A stretch of DNA of 64,000 bases, taken from contig NZ_CP117425.1 in NCBI RefSeq assembly GCF_030687295.1, forward strand, positions 5,150,001-5,214,000, written 5' to 3'. Numbering within the stretch: position 1 is the first letter of the stretch; each line of letters starts with the position of its first letter. Shown one piece after another: positions 37,324 to 49,695 of this stretch. This DNA comes from Pseudomonas beijingensis. GTDB taxonomy: Bacteria > Pseudomonadota > Gammaproteobacteria > Pseudomonadales > Pseudomonadaceae. A program made the translations under genes and the position numbers. The notes beneath the pieces are model-generated. The model had not been told where the DNA came from. It did no database searches and was given only the letters and a program-made list of their open reading frames with translations.

Positions 37324-38022
37324 ATGGCAGGTTTCGACAAACGCGTGAGCTCTTATGAGCAAGCGCTGGAAGGCTTGAAGGACGGCATGACCGTCATCGC
37401 CGGCGGCTTCGGCCTGTGCGGTATCCCGGAAAACCTGATCGCCGAGATCAAGCGCAAGGGCATCCGCGACCTCACCGTGGTGTCCAACAACTGCGGCGTG
37501 GACGGTTTCGGCCTCGGCGTGCTGCTGGAAGACCGGCAGATCCGCAAGGTGGTCGCCTCCTACGTGGGCGAGAACGCCCTGTTCGAGAAGCAGCTGCTGA
37601 GCGGCGAAATCGAAGTCGTGCTCACCCCCCAAGGCACCCTCGCCGAAAAAATGCGCGCCGGTGGCGCAGGCATCCCGGCCTTCTTCACCGCCACCGGCGT
37701 CGGCACCCCCGTGGCCGAAGGCAAGGAAGTGCGTGAATTCCATGGCCGCCAGTACCTGATGGAAGAATCCATCACTGGCGACTTCGCCATCGTCAAAGGC
37801 TGGAAGGCTGACCATTTCGGCAACGTGATCTATCGCCACACCGCCCAGAACTTCAACCCGCTGGCCGCCACAGCGGGCAAGATCACCGTGGTGGAAGTCG
37901 AAGAAATCGTCGAACCCGGCGAGCTGGACCCGACGCAGATCCACACCCCTGGCATCTACGTCGACCGGGTCATTTGCGGCACGTTCGAAAAACGCATCGA
38001 ACAGCGCACCGTGCGCAAGTGA
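37324..38022 (+). CDS. dhcA: 3-oxoacid/dehydrocarnitine CoA-transferase subunit A
   Basis: A 232-residue alpha subunit of a type I CoA transferase ([41 protein letters not shown]). It moves CoA between succinyl- or acetyl-CoA and a beta-keto acid. The sequence and the LysR-A-B-thiolase order match P. aeruginosa dhcAB (carnitine catabolism) as well as ketone-body atoDA; the two cannot be told apart by sequence alone. GAGG precedes the ATG at 37324. First gene of a three-gene operon. Confidence 0.9.
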   Translation: MAGFDKRVSSYEQALEGLKDGMTVIAGGFGLCGIPENLIAEIKRKGIRDLTVVSNNCGVDGFGLGVLLEDRQIRKVVASYVGENALFEKQLLSGEIEVVLTPQGTLAEKMRAGGAGIPAFFTATGVGTPVAEGKEVREFHGRQYLMEESITGDFAIVKGWKADHFGNVIYRHTAQNFNPLAATAGKITVVEVEEIVEPGELDPTQIHTPGIYVDRVICGTFEKRIEQRTVRK

Positions 38023-38057
38023 CCCCCTGCCCCCGGCCCGAATGAAGGAATAAGAAC

Positions 38058-38723
38058 ATGGCACTTTCCCGCGAACAAATGGCTCAACGCGTCGCCCGCG
38101 AAATGCAGGACGGCTACTACGTGAACCTGGGCATCGGCATTCCGACCCTGGTCGCCAACTACATTCCCGAAGGTATGGAAGTCATGCTGCAATCGGAAAA
38201 CGGCCTGCTCGGCATGGGCGCGTTTCCCACCGAAGCCGAAGTCGACGCTGACATGATCAACGCCGGCAAGCAGACCGTCACCGCACGCATCGGCGCGTCG
38301 ATCTTCTCTTCGGCCGAATCGTTTGCCATGATCCGTGGCGGCCACATCGACCTGACCGTGCTCGGCGCATTCGAGGTGGATGTCGAAGGTAACATTGCCT
38401 CGTGGATGATCCCCGGCAAGCTGGTCAAGGGCATGGGCGGCGCGATGGACCTGGTGGCCGGTGCCGAGAACATCATCGTCACCATGACCCATGCGTCCAA
38501 GGACGGTGAGTCGAAACTGCTGCCGCGCTGCAGCCTGCCGCTGACCGGTGCCGGGTGCATCAAGCGCGTGCTGACCGACCTGGCCTACCTGGAAATCCAG
38601 GACGGCGCCTTCATCCTGAAAGAACGCGCTCCAGGCGTCAGCGTCGAGGAAATCGTCGCCAAGACCGCCGGCAAGTTGATCGTGCCGGACCACGTGCCTG
38701 AAATGCAGTTCGCTGCCCAGTGA
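38058..38723 (+). CDS. dhcB: 3-oxoacid/dehydrocarnitine CoA-transferase subunit B
   Basis: The 221-residue beta subunit. The catalytic Glu is in [10 protein letters not shown], followed by [25 protein letters not shown] and [16 protein letters not shown]. It completes the active CoA transferase with subunit A, whose gene ends 35 bases upstream. The thiolase gene follows after 11 bases. Confidence 0.92.
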   Translation: MALSREQMAQRVAREMQDGYYVNLGIGIPTLVANYIPEGMEVMLQSENGLLGMGAFPTEAEVDADMINAGKQTVTARIGASIFSSAESFAMIRGGHIDLTVLGAFEVDVEGNIASWMIPGKLVKGMGGAMDLVAGAENIIVTMTHASKDGESKLLPRCSLPLTGAGCIKRVLTDLAYLEIQDGAFILKERAPGVSVEEIVAKTAGKLIVPDHVPEMQFAAQ

Positions 38724-38734
38724 GGAGAGATTCG

Positions 38735-39916
38735 ATGCAAGAAGTCGTGATTGTCGCCGCTACCCGTACCGCCATCGGCAGCTTCCAGGGTTCGCTGGCT
38801 GCCATTCCCGCCCCGGAACTCGGTGCGGCGGTGATTCGTCGCCTGCTGGAGCAGACCGGTTTGTCCGGCGAGCAGGTCGATGAAGTGATTCTTGGCCAGG
38901 TGCTGACCGCAGGTTCTGGGCAAAACCCGGCGCGCCAGGCGTCGATCCTCGCTGGCCTGCCCCACGCCGTGCCGGCGCTGACTTTGAACAAGGTCTGCGG
39001 CTCAGGGCTCAAGGCGTTGCACCTGGGCGCCCAGGCGATCCGCTGTGGCGATGCCGAGGTCATCATCGCTGGCGGCATGGAAAACATGAGCCTGGCTCCG
39101 TACGTGTTGCCGGTCGCCCGTACCGGCCTGCGCATGGGCCACGCGAAGATGATCGACAGCATGATCACCGACGGTTTGTGGGATGCCTTCAACGATTACC
39201 ACATGGGCATCACCGCCGAGAACCTGGTGGACAAGTACGAGATCAGTCGCGAGGAGCAGGACGCCTTCGCCGCCGCGTCCCAGCAGAAAGCCGTCGCCGC
39301 CGTTGAAGGCGGTCGGTTCGCCGATGAGATCACGCCGATCCTGATTCCCCAGCGCAAAGGCGATCCCGTGGCGTTCGCCACGGATGAACAGCCGCGCGCC
39401 GGTACCACCGCTGAATCCCTGGGCAAGCTCAAGCCGGCCTTCAAGAAGGACGGCAGCGTCACTGCGGGTAATGCGTCCTCGCTGAATGATGGCGCCGCCG
39501 CCGTGATCCTGATGAGCGCGGAAAAAGCCAAGGCCCTCGGCCTGCCGGTCCTGGCGAAAATCAGTGCATACGCCAATGCCGGCGTCGACCCGGCCATCAT
39601 GGGCATTGGCCCGGTCTCGGCCACCCGTCGCTGCCTGGACAAGGCTGGCTGGTCGCTGGAGCAGCTTGACCTGATCGAAGCCAACGAAGCCTTCGCCGCC
39701 CAGTCGCTGGCCGTAGCCCGGGAACTGAAATGGGACATGAACAAGGTCAACGTCAATGGCGGCGCCATCGCCCTGGGCCACCCTATCGGTGCCTCGGGTT
39801 GCCGGGTCCTGGTGTCGCTGCTGCATGAAATGATCAAGCGCGACGCCAAGAAAGGCCTCGCGACCCTGTGCATCGGCGGCGGCCAAGGCGTGGCCCTGGC
39901 ACTGGAGCGAGCATAA
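38735..39916 (+). CDS. atoB: Acetyl-CoA acetyltransferase (thiolase II)
   Basis: A 393-residue biosynthetic/degradative thiolase. It has nucleophilic Cys in [18 protein letters not shown], the [11 protein letters not shown] stretch, and the C-terminal catalytic His/Cys pair in [19 protein letters not shown] and TLCIGGGQG. It cleaves acetoacetyl-CoA, the product of the CoA transferase, into two acetyl-CoA. GGAGAG precedes the ATG at 38735. Last gene of the operon, followed by a terminator and the REP array. Confidence 0.95.
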   Translation: MQEVVIVAATRTAIGSFQGSLAAIPAPELGAAVIRRLLEQTGLSGEQVDEVILGQVLTAGSGQNPARQASILAGLPHAVPALTLNKVCGSGLKALHLGAQAIRCGDAEVIIAGGMENMSLAPYVLPVARTGLRMGHAKMIDSMITDGLWDAFNDYHMGITAENLVDKYEISREEQDAFAAASQQKAVAAVEGGRFADEITPILIPQRKGDPVAFATDEQPRAGTTAESLGKLKPAFKKDGSVTAGNASSLNDGAAAVILMSAEKAKALGLPVLAKISAYANAGVDPAIMGIGPVSATRRCLDKAGWSLEQLDLIEANEAFAAQSLAVARELKWDMNKVNVNGGAIALGHPIGASGCRVLVSLLHEMIKRDAKKGLATLCIGGGQGVALALERA

Positions 39917-39978
39917 CCGACACGGGTACAACGGTGGCTGCACGGACCCACGAATATCCGCGCAGCCACTGGCACCAC

Positions 39979-40013
39979 CACCGGCGCGACCTCGGTTGCG
40001 CCGGTTTTTTTTT
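39979..40013 (+). terminator. Rho-independent terminator after atoB
   Basis: CCGGCGCGACCTCGGTTGCGCCGG type stem (seven strong pairs) followed by nine Ts. Confidence 0.93.
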
Positions 40014-40044
40014 GTCTGCTGGTTTATGTGCATGGCTTGCCGAC

Positions 40045-41337
40045 CCCATCGCGAGCAAGCTCGCTCCCACAGGGGACCAGGGGTACACAACCTCTATGTT
40101 CGCCACAAAACCCTGTGGGAGCCGGGCTTGCCCGCGATGGCGGCGGTACATTCAGCCTCCCAGTGACAGATACACCGCTTTCGCGAGCAAGCCCGCTCCC
40201 ACAGGGGACCAGGGGGTACACAACCTCTATGTTCGCCACAAAACCCTGTGGGAGCCGGGCTTGCCCGCGATGGCGGCGGTACATTCAGCCTCCCAGTGAC
40301 AGATACACCGTTTTCGCAAGCAAGCCCGCTCCCACAGGGGACCAGGGGTACACAACCTCTATGTTCGCCACAAAACCCTGTGGGAGCCGAGCTTGCTCGC
40401 GATGGCGGCGGTACATTCAGCCTTCCAGTGACAGATACACCGCTTTCGCGAGCAAGCCCGCTCCCACAGGGGACCAGGGGTACACAACCTCTATGTTCGC
40501 CACAAAACCCTGTGGGAGCCGAGCTTGCTCGCGATGGCGGCGGTACATTCAGCCTCCCAGTGCCAGATACACCGCTTTCGCGAGCAAGCTCGCTCCCACA
40601 ATGGACCAGGGGTACACAACCTCTATGTTCGCCACAAAACCCTGTGGGAGCCGGGCTTGCCCGCGATGGCGGCGGTACATTCAGCCTCCCAGTGACAGAT
40701 ACACCGTTTTCGCAAGCAAGCCCGCTCCCACAGGGGACCAGGGGTACACAACCTCTATGTTCGCCACAAAACCCTGTGGGAGCCGAGCTTGCTCGCGATG
40801 GCGGCGGTACATTCAGCCTCCCAGTGACAGATACACCGCTTTCGCAAGCAAGCCCGCTCCCACAGGGGGCCAGGGGGTACACAACCTCTATGCTCGCCAC
40901 AAAACCCTGTGGGAGCCGGGCTTGTCCGCGATGGCGGCGGTACATTCAGCCTCCCAGTGACAGATACACCGCTTTCGCGAGCAAGCTCCCACAGGGGACC
41001 AGGGGGTACACAACCTCTATGCTCGCCACAAAACCCTGTGGGAGCCGGGCTTGCTCGCGAAGGCGGCGGTACATTCAGCCTCCCAGTGACAGATACACCG
41101 CTTTCGCGAGCAAGCTCCCACAGGGGACCAGGGAGTACACAACCTCTATGTTCGCCACAAAACCCTGTGGGAGCCGGGCTTGCCCGCGATGGCGGCGGTA
41201 CATTCAGCCTCCCAGTGACAGATACACCGCTTTCGCGAGCAAGCCCGCTCCCACAGGGGGCCAGGGGGTACACAACCTCTATGCTCGCCACAAAACCCTG
41301 TGGGAGCCGAGCTTGCTCGCGATGGCGGCGGTCTGTC
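40045..41337. repeat. Tandem array of ten double-REP units (129-133 bp period)
   Basis: Each unit holds a left REP (GTGGGAGCCGGGCTTGCCCGCG), a ~28-base spacer (TACATTCAGCCTCCCAGTGA...), an opposed right REP (CGCGAGCAAGCCCGCTCCCAC), and a ~38-base linker (GGGACCAGGGGTACACAACC, then TCTATGTTCGCCACAAAAC). The linker marker CTCTATG recurs at 40096, 40229, 40361, 40493, 40625, 40757, 40890, 41019, 41148 and 41281. Arms vary in matching ways (GGGCTTGCCC or GAGCTTGCTC). Because 132 is divisible by three, long but meaningless open frames run through it on both strands. This is a BIME-type array, not a CRISPR and not coding. Confidence 0.95.
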
Positions 41338-41356
41338 TGCCGCGGTAAGCCCAGAC

Positions 41357-41390
41357 AAAAAAACGGCACCTTTCGGTGCCGTTCGTTTTC
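41357..41390 (-). terminator. Rho-independent terminator of the ABC-transporter operon
   Basis: ACGGCACC, loop, GGTGCCGT, with seven Ts on the leftward transcript and a weaker T tract rightward. Just past the stop of the last operon gene. Confidence 0.93.
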
Positions 41391-41402
41391 ACATTCGGGG
41401 CT

Positions 41403-43145
41403 TTACTTGCGTGCCGCCTCCCATGATTTCAACAGCTCGGTGTAGCTCACGGTTTCGCCTTTAGGCTTCTCGTTCGCCAGTTTCGGCTTCGGTGCGCCCG
41501 GTTGATCGAACCAGTATTGCGCGTCGCGCTCAGGGTTCATCTTAGGTGCGCAAGTGGCTTGGGCCTTGGAGCGTTCCAGACGGGTCATGATCGCGTCCTG
41601 ATCCTTGGCCAAACCGTCGAGGGCCTGCTGCGGGGTCTTCTCGCCACTGGCGGCTTCGGCGATGTGGCTCCACCACAGTTGCGCCAGGCGTGGGTAGTCC
41701 GGCACGTTGGTCCCGGTCGGGGTCCATTGCACGCGGGCCGGGCTGCGGTAGAACTCCACCAGGCCACCGAGTTTCGGCGCCAGGTCGGTCAGCGCCTGGG
41801 AGTTGATGTCCGACTCACGAATCGGCGTCAGGCCCACGATGGTCTTCTTCAGCGACACGGTCTTGGACGTCACGAACTGCGCATAGAGCCAGGCCGCGAG
41901 TTTTTGCTTCTCAGGCGTGGACTTCATGAACGTCCAGGAACCCACGTCCTGATACCCCAGCTTCATGCCCTCTTCCCAATACGGACCGCGTGGCGAAGGT
42001 GCCATGCGCCATTTCGGCGTGCCATCGGCGTTCATCACCGGCAGGCCCGGCTTGGTCATGTCGGCAGTGAAAGCGGTGTACCAGAAGATCTGCTGGGCGA
42101 TGTTGCCCTGGGACGGCACCGGACCGGACTCGGAGAAGGTCATGCCCGCCGCTTCCGGTGGCGCGTATTTCTTCATCCAGTCCACGTATTTGGTGGTGGC
42201 GAACACGGCCGCGGGACCGTTGGTGTCGCCGCCACGGGTCACGCTGGAACCGACCGGATGGCAGTCTTCGACGCGAATGCCCCACTCGTCCACCGGCAAA
42301 CCGTTGGGCAGGCCCTTGTCGCCGCCACCGGCCATGGAGAACCAGGCATCGGTAAAGCGCCAGCCCAGGGACGGGTCTTTCTTGCCGTAGTCCATGTGAC
42401 CGTAGACGCGCTTGCCGTCGATCTCCTTGACGTCTTCGGAGAAGAACTTGGCGATGTCTTCATAAGCCGACCAGTTCACCGGCACACCCAACTCGTAGCC
42501 GTACTTCTCCTTGAACTTGGCCTTCAGGTCCGCACGCTCGAACCAGTCGGCGCGGAACCAGTACAAGTTGGCGAATTGCTGGTCAGGCAGTTGATAGATC
42601 TTGCCGTCCGGCGCGGTGGTGAAGGAAATGCCGATGAAATCCTTCAGGTCGAGGGTCGGCGAGGTGTAATCCTTGCCTTCATTGGCCATCAGGTCAGTGA
42701 TCGATTCGGTCTTGCCGTAGCGGAAATGCGTACCGATCAAGTCCGAGTCGTTGACCCAGCCGTCATAGATATTCTTGTCCGATTGCATCTGGGTCTGCAG
42801 CTTCTCCACCACGTCGCCTTCCTGGAGCAGGTCGTGGGTCAGCTGGATCCCAGTGATTTCGCTGAAGGCCTTGGCCAGCACTTTGGATTCATATTCGTGG
42901 GTGGCGATGGTTTCCGACACCACGTTGATTTTCATCCCGCGAAACGGCTGGGCGGCCTTGATGAACCACTTGAGTTCTTCGAGCTGCTGCTCGGCTGTCA
43001 GGGTCGACGGCTTGAATTCACTGCCGATCCATTTTTTAGCGGCGTCTTCATAGGCGTCGGCCCAGGCCGTAGCGCTCAGCCCGCTGAGTGCCAGCATGGC
43101 TGCCAATGAAACGCTATGTCGCAGCTTATTGTTTTTATCGAACAT
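41403..43145 (-). CDS. glpV: ABC transporter substrate-binding protein, GlpV-like
   Basis: A 580-residue periplasmic binding protein with a signal peptide (RHSVSLAAMLALSGLSATAWA, cut before DAYED). It is longer than most binding proteins; extracellular solute-binding family 1 features include the GISFTTAPDGKIYQLPDQQF stretch. The operon order (two ATPases, two permeases, small DUF2160 membrane protein, large binding protein) equals rhizobial glpSTPQUV, which imports glycerol. Glycerol or a related polyol is thus the inferred substrate. It is last in the operon, 46 bases after the small membrane gene, and likely made in excess. Confidence 0.85.
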   Translation of the reverse strand: MFDKNNKLRHSVSLAAMLALSGLSATAWADAYEDAAKKWIGSEFKPSTLTAEQQLEELKWFIKAAQPFRGMKINVVSETIATHEYESKVLAKAFSEITGIQLTHDLLQEGDVVEKLQTQMQSDKNIYDGWVNDSDLIGTHFRYGKTESITDLMANEGKDYTSPTLDLKDFIGISFTTAPDGKIYQLPDQQFANLYWFRADWFERADLKAKFKEKYGYELGVPVNWSAYEDIAKFFSEDVKEIDGKRVYGHMDYGKKDPSLGWRFTDAWFSMAGGGDKGLPNGLPVDEWGIRVEDCHPVGSSVTRGGDTNGPAAVFATTKYVDWMKKYAPPEAAGMTFSESGPVPSQGNIAQQIFWYTAFTADMTKPGLPVMNADGTPKWRMAPSPRGPYWEEGMKLGYQDVGSWTFMKSTPEKQKLAAWLYAQFVTSKTVSLKKTIVGLTPIRESDINSQALTDLAPKLGGLVEFYRSPARVQWTPTGTNVPDYPRLAQLWWSHIAEAASGEKTPQQALDGLAKDQDAIMTRLERSKAQATCAPKMNPERDAQYWFDQPGAPKPKLANEKPKGETVSYTELLKSWEAARK

Positions 43146-43191
43146 AGAGACCTCCTGTTTGGGTTTAAGAGCTTTCGTCGAACCTTTGCGA

Positions 43192-43467
43192 CTAGCCCCA
43201 CCGCATCACTGCCAACAGCCACACCCAAGACAACGCGAACGCTATCCAGATGCTCCAGTCGGTGGCGCCGATCACCAGCAGATGCAGGTAGGCGCTACCG
43301 AGAAGACCGATAAACAACCGATCGCCACGGGTGGTGGCAATCGGCAGGAAACCGCGCCGAGGGATGCTCGGCGAACGCAGTTCCCAGGTGGTCATGCCCG
43401 CCAGCAGCAAGGCGATGACCGCAAAAAAAGCCGCCGTCGGGCCGGTCCAGTTCATCCATTCCATCAT
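43192..43467 (-). CDS. glpU: Small membrane protein of the DUF2160 family, GlpU-like
   Basis: A 91-residue protein with about three hydrophobic helices (TGPTAAFFAVIALLLAGMTT; LFIGLLGSAYLHLLVIGA; WIAFALSWVWLLAVM). The family occurs almost only within this type of ABC operon and has no known biochemical role; a part in assembly of the permease is possible. GAGGAG lies just ahead of two adjacent ATGs (43467 and 43464); it overlaps neither neighbour. Confidence 0.8.
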   Translation of the reverse strand: MMEWMNWTGPTAAFFAVIALLLAGMTTWELRSPSIPRRGFLPIATTRGDRLFIGLLGSAYLHLLVIGATDWSIWIAFALSWVWLLAVMRWG

Positions 43468-43474
43468 CGACTCC

Positions 43475-44275
<801 letters not shown>

Positions 44276-44285
44276 CGTGCGGGCC

Positions 44286-46257
<1,972 letters not shown>

Positions 46258-46258
<1 letters not shown>

Positions 46259-47352
46259 CAGGCAACCCTCGCGATACGCTGGCCAGGGGCTTGGACCAAC
46301 TTGCCCTGGGCGTCGAAGACAAACAGTTTATGGGTCGGAATGTAGATGCGAATCGGCGTGTCCACGTCGTACTCATGCACCCCTGGCAAGTGCAGCACCA
46401 GCAGGAAATGCTCGTTGCGCACGTGCAGGAACGTCTCCGAGCCGCTGATCTCGGCCACCTCGACGGTCACCGCCAGTTCGAGGTCGTCATCGTTGCTCGG
46501 CACCAGGGAAATATGGCTGGGGCGCACGCCGAAGCGGAACTCACCCTCGCCCACCGGGCGCAGGTCGACGTTCAACGGAAAGTGGACAAAGTTGGCGAAG
46601 CTGACTTCATTGCCGGCGATACGCCCTGGCATGAGGTTGATCGGTGGTTCGGAAAACAACTCGGCGGCCAACACGGTTTGTGGCTGGTGATAGACCGAGG
46701 ACGACTTGCCGCTCTGAATCACCCGACCCTCATGCAGGATCGTCGTGGTGCCGCCCAAAGCCAGCGCTTCGTTAGGCTCGGTGGTGGCGTAGACGGCGAT
46801 GGTGTGGCGGGCCTGGAACAGCTCGCGCATTTCCTGACGCAGCTCTTCACGCAGCTTGTAGTCCAGGTTCACCAGTGGCTCGTCGAACAGAATCAGCTCG
46901 GCGTCCTTGACCAGCGCCCGGGCCATGGCCGTGCGCTGCTGCTGGCCGCCGGACAATTCCAGTGGATGACGCTTGAGGAATTTCTCGATCCGCAACATTT
47001 TTGCGGTTTCCAGGACCTTGCTCTGGATGACCTCTTCGGACACCCCGCCCTGGCGCAACGGCGAGGCGATGTTTTCGAAAACGGTCATGGTCGGGTAGTT
47101 GATGAACTGCTGGTAAACCATCGACACGTTGCGCAACCGCACCGGGCGGTTGGTGACATCGACGCCGTTCATCAGGATGCGGCCGCTGTCGGGCTTGTCC
47201 AGACCGGCCATCAGGCGCATGAGGCTGGTCTTGCCGGACAGCGTGCGGCCCAACAGGACGTTGAAGGATCCGGGTTCGAAACTCAGATTGGCATCGTCGA
47301 TCCAGGTCTGGCCTTCGACGGTGCGACAGATGTGCTCAAGCTTTAATGACAT
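46258..47352 (-). CDS. glpS: ABC transporter ATPase lacking the switch histidine, GlpS-like
   Basis: A 364-residue ATPase with a C-terminal TOBE-type domain. Walker A is GRTLSGKTS (35-43) and the signature is canonical (LSGGQQQR, from 133); Walker B is ILFDEP. The switch region reads YATTEPNEAL instead of the usual YVTHDQxEA, so the H-loop His is Thr191. First gene of the operon, ~45 bases downstream of a sigma-54 promoter. Works with the GlpT-like ATPase as a heterodimer. Confidence 0.9.
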
Positions 47353-47397
47353 GGCTCGGCCTTTTTATTATTTGGAGTCAAGCGACCCGAATCTAAA

Positions 47398-47413
47398 AGC
47401 GAAAGCCGTGCCA
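47398..47413 (-). promoter_or_regulatory. Sigma-54 promoter of the ABC operon
   Basis: On the minus strand TGGCACGGCTTTCGCT: -24 element TGGCACG exact, -12 element TCGCT against TTGCW, with exact GG-GC spacing. It gives a leader of about 35 bases before the first ATPase gene. Confidence 0.82.
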
Positions 47414-47477
47414 TAAATCAAAAGCCTTTGATCTTATTGGTTTTTTATAAAATCCTTCAGAAAAATACGTTCGTTGA

Positions 47478-47549
47478 TGAACACAAGTGAACAACCATGA
47501 CTGAACAACTGAACAATTCGCGGGTTGACAATGAACAATTTTGAACAAC
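47478..47549. promoter_or_regulatory. Cluster of six TGAACAA repeats, probable activator sites
   Basis: TGAACA(A/C) in direct orientation at 47478, 47488, 47502, 47510, 47532 and 47542, 65-150 bases upstream of the sigma-54 promoter and ~200 bases ahead of the divergent activator gene. The position is that of an enhancer bound by a sigma-54 activator. Confidence 0.75.
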
Positions 47550-47560
47550 ACTGAATAGGA

Positions 47561-47653
47561 CCTGTGGGAGCGAGCTTGCTCGCGATAGCGGTGGGTCAGT
47601 TGAATCAATGTGACTGATCCACCGCTATCGCGAGCAAGCTCGCTCCCACAGGG
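47561..47653. repeat. REP pair
   Basis: CCTGTGGGAGCGAGCTTGCTCGCG and its complement, between the enhancer-like repeats and the activator gene. Confidence 0.9.
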
Positions 47654-47749
47654 TCGGTGCATATTAAGTAGTGCCTGGATCTGCCCCAGCACAAGGAGTC
47701 TGTGCGAGACTTGCCACAACAATAAAAACAGCTCCTGCGAGAGTGCCCC

Positions 47750-49594
47750 ATGGCCGCACCAGCTCCTGCCTTGTCCCACGAGGCCATCATCCAGGCCTCC
47801 TGGTCCCGTTGCCGCGCCTTTGGCCTGAATCACCAGAGCGTGCCGGCCTTCGATCAGGTGCCCGCCCAAGGCATCGCCCAATTGCTGGAGAGCCAGCATT
47901 CGCTGGTGCAGACCACTCATCAGGAGGTCTTGCCGTATTACGAGAACATCCTGAGCAACTCCAACTGCTTGATCATGCTGGCCGACAACCAGGGCCAGGT
48001 GCTGACCTCCTGGGGCACCCAGCGCTTCATCGAGCCGAAACTGGCCCATGGCTTCAGCGCCGGGGCGAGCTGGATGGAGCGCTGTACCGGCACCAACGCC
48101 ATCGGCACCGCGCTGGCCTGCGAACAGGCGGTGCACATCGAACACGATGAACACTTCCTCAAGGCCAACCGCTTCATGACCGGCTCCGCCGCGCCGATCT
48201 TCGATGCCGAGCGCAAGGTCATCGCCGTGCTGGACGTCTCCAGCGACAGCTACCTGCCGCCGTCCCACACCCTGGGCATGGTCAAAATGATGAGCCAGAC
48301 CGTGGAAAACCGGCTGATCCTCAACCTGTTTCGCGGTGAACACTTCCAGTTGACGTTCAATACCGGCTTGAACAACCTCGACAGCCAGTGGGCCGGGCTG
48401 CTGATCTTCGACGAGAGCGGCCAGGTCCTGTCCGCCAACCGCCGGGCCGACAACCTGCTGGGCCTGAGCCTGTCACGGGTCAGTATCGAAAGCCTGTTCA
48501 AGGTCTCGCTGCTGGAACTGCTGAACCAACCCGACGGCCTGCCGTTCGCCCTGCAAGCGTCCGGCAGCAATCGATTCCAGTGCTTGCTCAGGCGCCCGAG
48601 CCAGGTGTCGATCAGGGCCCGCGTCTTCACCGAGGCGACGCCTGCGCCGGCGCCCGCCAGCAATGCCATCAGCCTCAACACCCTGCACTTCGGTGACAGC
48701 CGTGTGGAGAAAGCCGTGCGCCAGGCCGAGCGTTTGCTGGAGAAGGACATTCCGCTGCTGATCCATGGCGAGACCGGCGTCGGCAAGGAAGTGTTCGTCA
48801 AAGCCCTGCACCAGGCCAGTTCGCGCTGCAAACAGCCGTTCATTGCCGTCAACTGCGCGGCGATCCCCGCCGAGTTGGTGGAATCGGAACTGTTCGGTTA
48901 TGAAAAAGGCGCGTTCACCGGCGCCAACCAGAAAGGCAGCATAGGCCTGATCCGCAAGGCCGACCGCGGTACGCTGTTCCTCGACGAAATCGGCGACATG
49001 CCCCTGCCGACCCAGGCCCGACTGCTGCGGGTCCTGCAGGAGCGTTGCGTGCAACCGGTGGGCAGCGCCGAGCTGTTCCCGGTGGACATCCGCATCATCT
49101 CCGCCACCAACCGCTCGCTGCGTGAACAGGTGCAGTTGGGGCGGTTTCGCGAAGATCTGTACTACCGCATCGGCGGCCTGACCCTGGAGCTGCCGCCCCT
49201 GCGCGAACGCAGCGACAAGCAGGCGCTGTTCAAACGCCTGTGGGAACACCACCGCGAACCGACCCAATGGGCCGGCCTGAGCCGTGAGGTGCTGGACCTG
49301 TTCGAACGCCATCCGTGGCCGGGCAACCTGCGACAGGTCAGCAGCGTGCTGCAAGTGGCCTTGGCGATGGCCGAGGAACAGCCGATCCGCCCGGAGCACC
49401 TGCCCGATGATTTTTTTGTCGACCTGGAAATGGAACCGGTGGAAACACCGGAGCCGCTGACCGTGGACCTCAACGATGCCGAAGACCTGAACCGTCAATT
49501 GCAGGCAGTGGGCGGCAATATTTCCCACCTGGCGCGCCGACTGGGGGTCAGCCGCAACACCTTGTACAAGCGCCTGCGACAACTCGAAAGCTGA
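47750..49594 (+). CDS. Sigma-54-dependent activator (AcoR-like)
   Basis: A 614-residue activator. An N-terminal GAF-type sensor half (ILSNSNCLIMLADNQGQVLT; AGASWMERCTGTNAIGTALA) and a PAS-like segment come first. The AAA+ domain has Walker A GETGVGKE near residue 340, the sigma-54 contact loop GAFTGAN near 387, and GTLFLDEIGDMP. The C-terminus is a Fis-type HTH (LARRLGVSRNTLYKRLRQL). The adjacent divergent operon has a sigma-54 promoter and a repeat cluster, so it is the likely regulator of that importer, responding to its substrate. Confidence 0.92.
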   Translation: MAAPAPALSHEAIIQASWSRCRAFGLNHQSVPAFDQVPAQGIAQLLESQHSLVQTTHQEVLPYYENILSNSNCLIMLADNQGQVLTSWGTQRFIEPKLAHGFSAGASWMERCTGTNAIGTALACEQAVHIEHDEHFLKANRFMTGSAAPIFDAERKVIAVLDVSSDSYLPPSHTLGMVKMMSQTVENRLILNLFRGEHFQLTFNTGLNNLDSQWAGLLIFDESGQVLSANRRADNLLGLSLSRVSIESLFKVSLLELLNQPDGLPFALQASGSNRFQCLLRRPSQVSIRARVFTEATPAPAPASNAISLNTLHFGDSRVEKAVRQAERLLEKDIPLLIHGETGVGKEVFVKALHQASSRCKQPFIAVNCAAIPAELVESELFGYEKGAFTGANQKGSIGLIRKADRGTLFLDEIGDMPLPTQARLLRVLQERCVQPVGSAELFPVDIRIISATNRSLREQVQLGRFREDLYYRIGGLTLELPPLRERSDKQALFKRLWEHHREPTQWAGLSREVLDLFERHPWPGNLRQVSSVLQVALAMAEEQPIRPEHLPDDFFVDLEMEPVETPEPLTVDLNDAEDLNRQLQAVGGNISHLARRLGVSRNTLYKRLRQLES

Positions 49595-49603
49595 TACAAG
49601 ACC

Positions 49604-49627
49604 CGTGGGAGCAGGCTCGCTCCCACA
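49604..49627. terminator. Single REP-type hairpin
   Basis: CGTGGGAGCAGGCTCGCTCCCACA-like half REP just after the activator stop. Probably ends its transcript. Confidence 0.6.
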
Positions 49628-49695
49628 GGAGGTTCGTTTCACTGACGGGCACCACTCCGAAGAGGCCACCCTTTACCTTTTATTGAAGCACCAGG

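Noticed and set aside
40045..41337. CRISPR array
   Set aside because: Units are tandem and almost identical throughout with no variable spacers, and no cas genes are present.
40028..41369. Several long open frames (about 200-370 codons) through the REP array on both strands
   Set aside because: The 132-bp period keeps any frame open. The peptides are only the repeated palindrome read in different frames, with no ribosome binding sites or known motifs.
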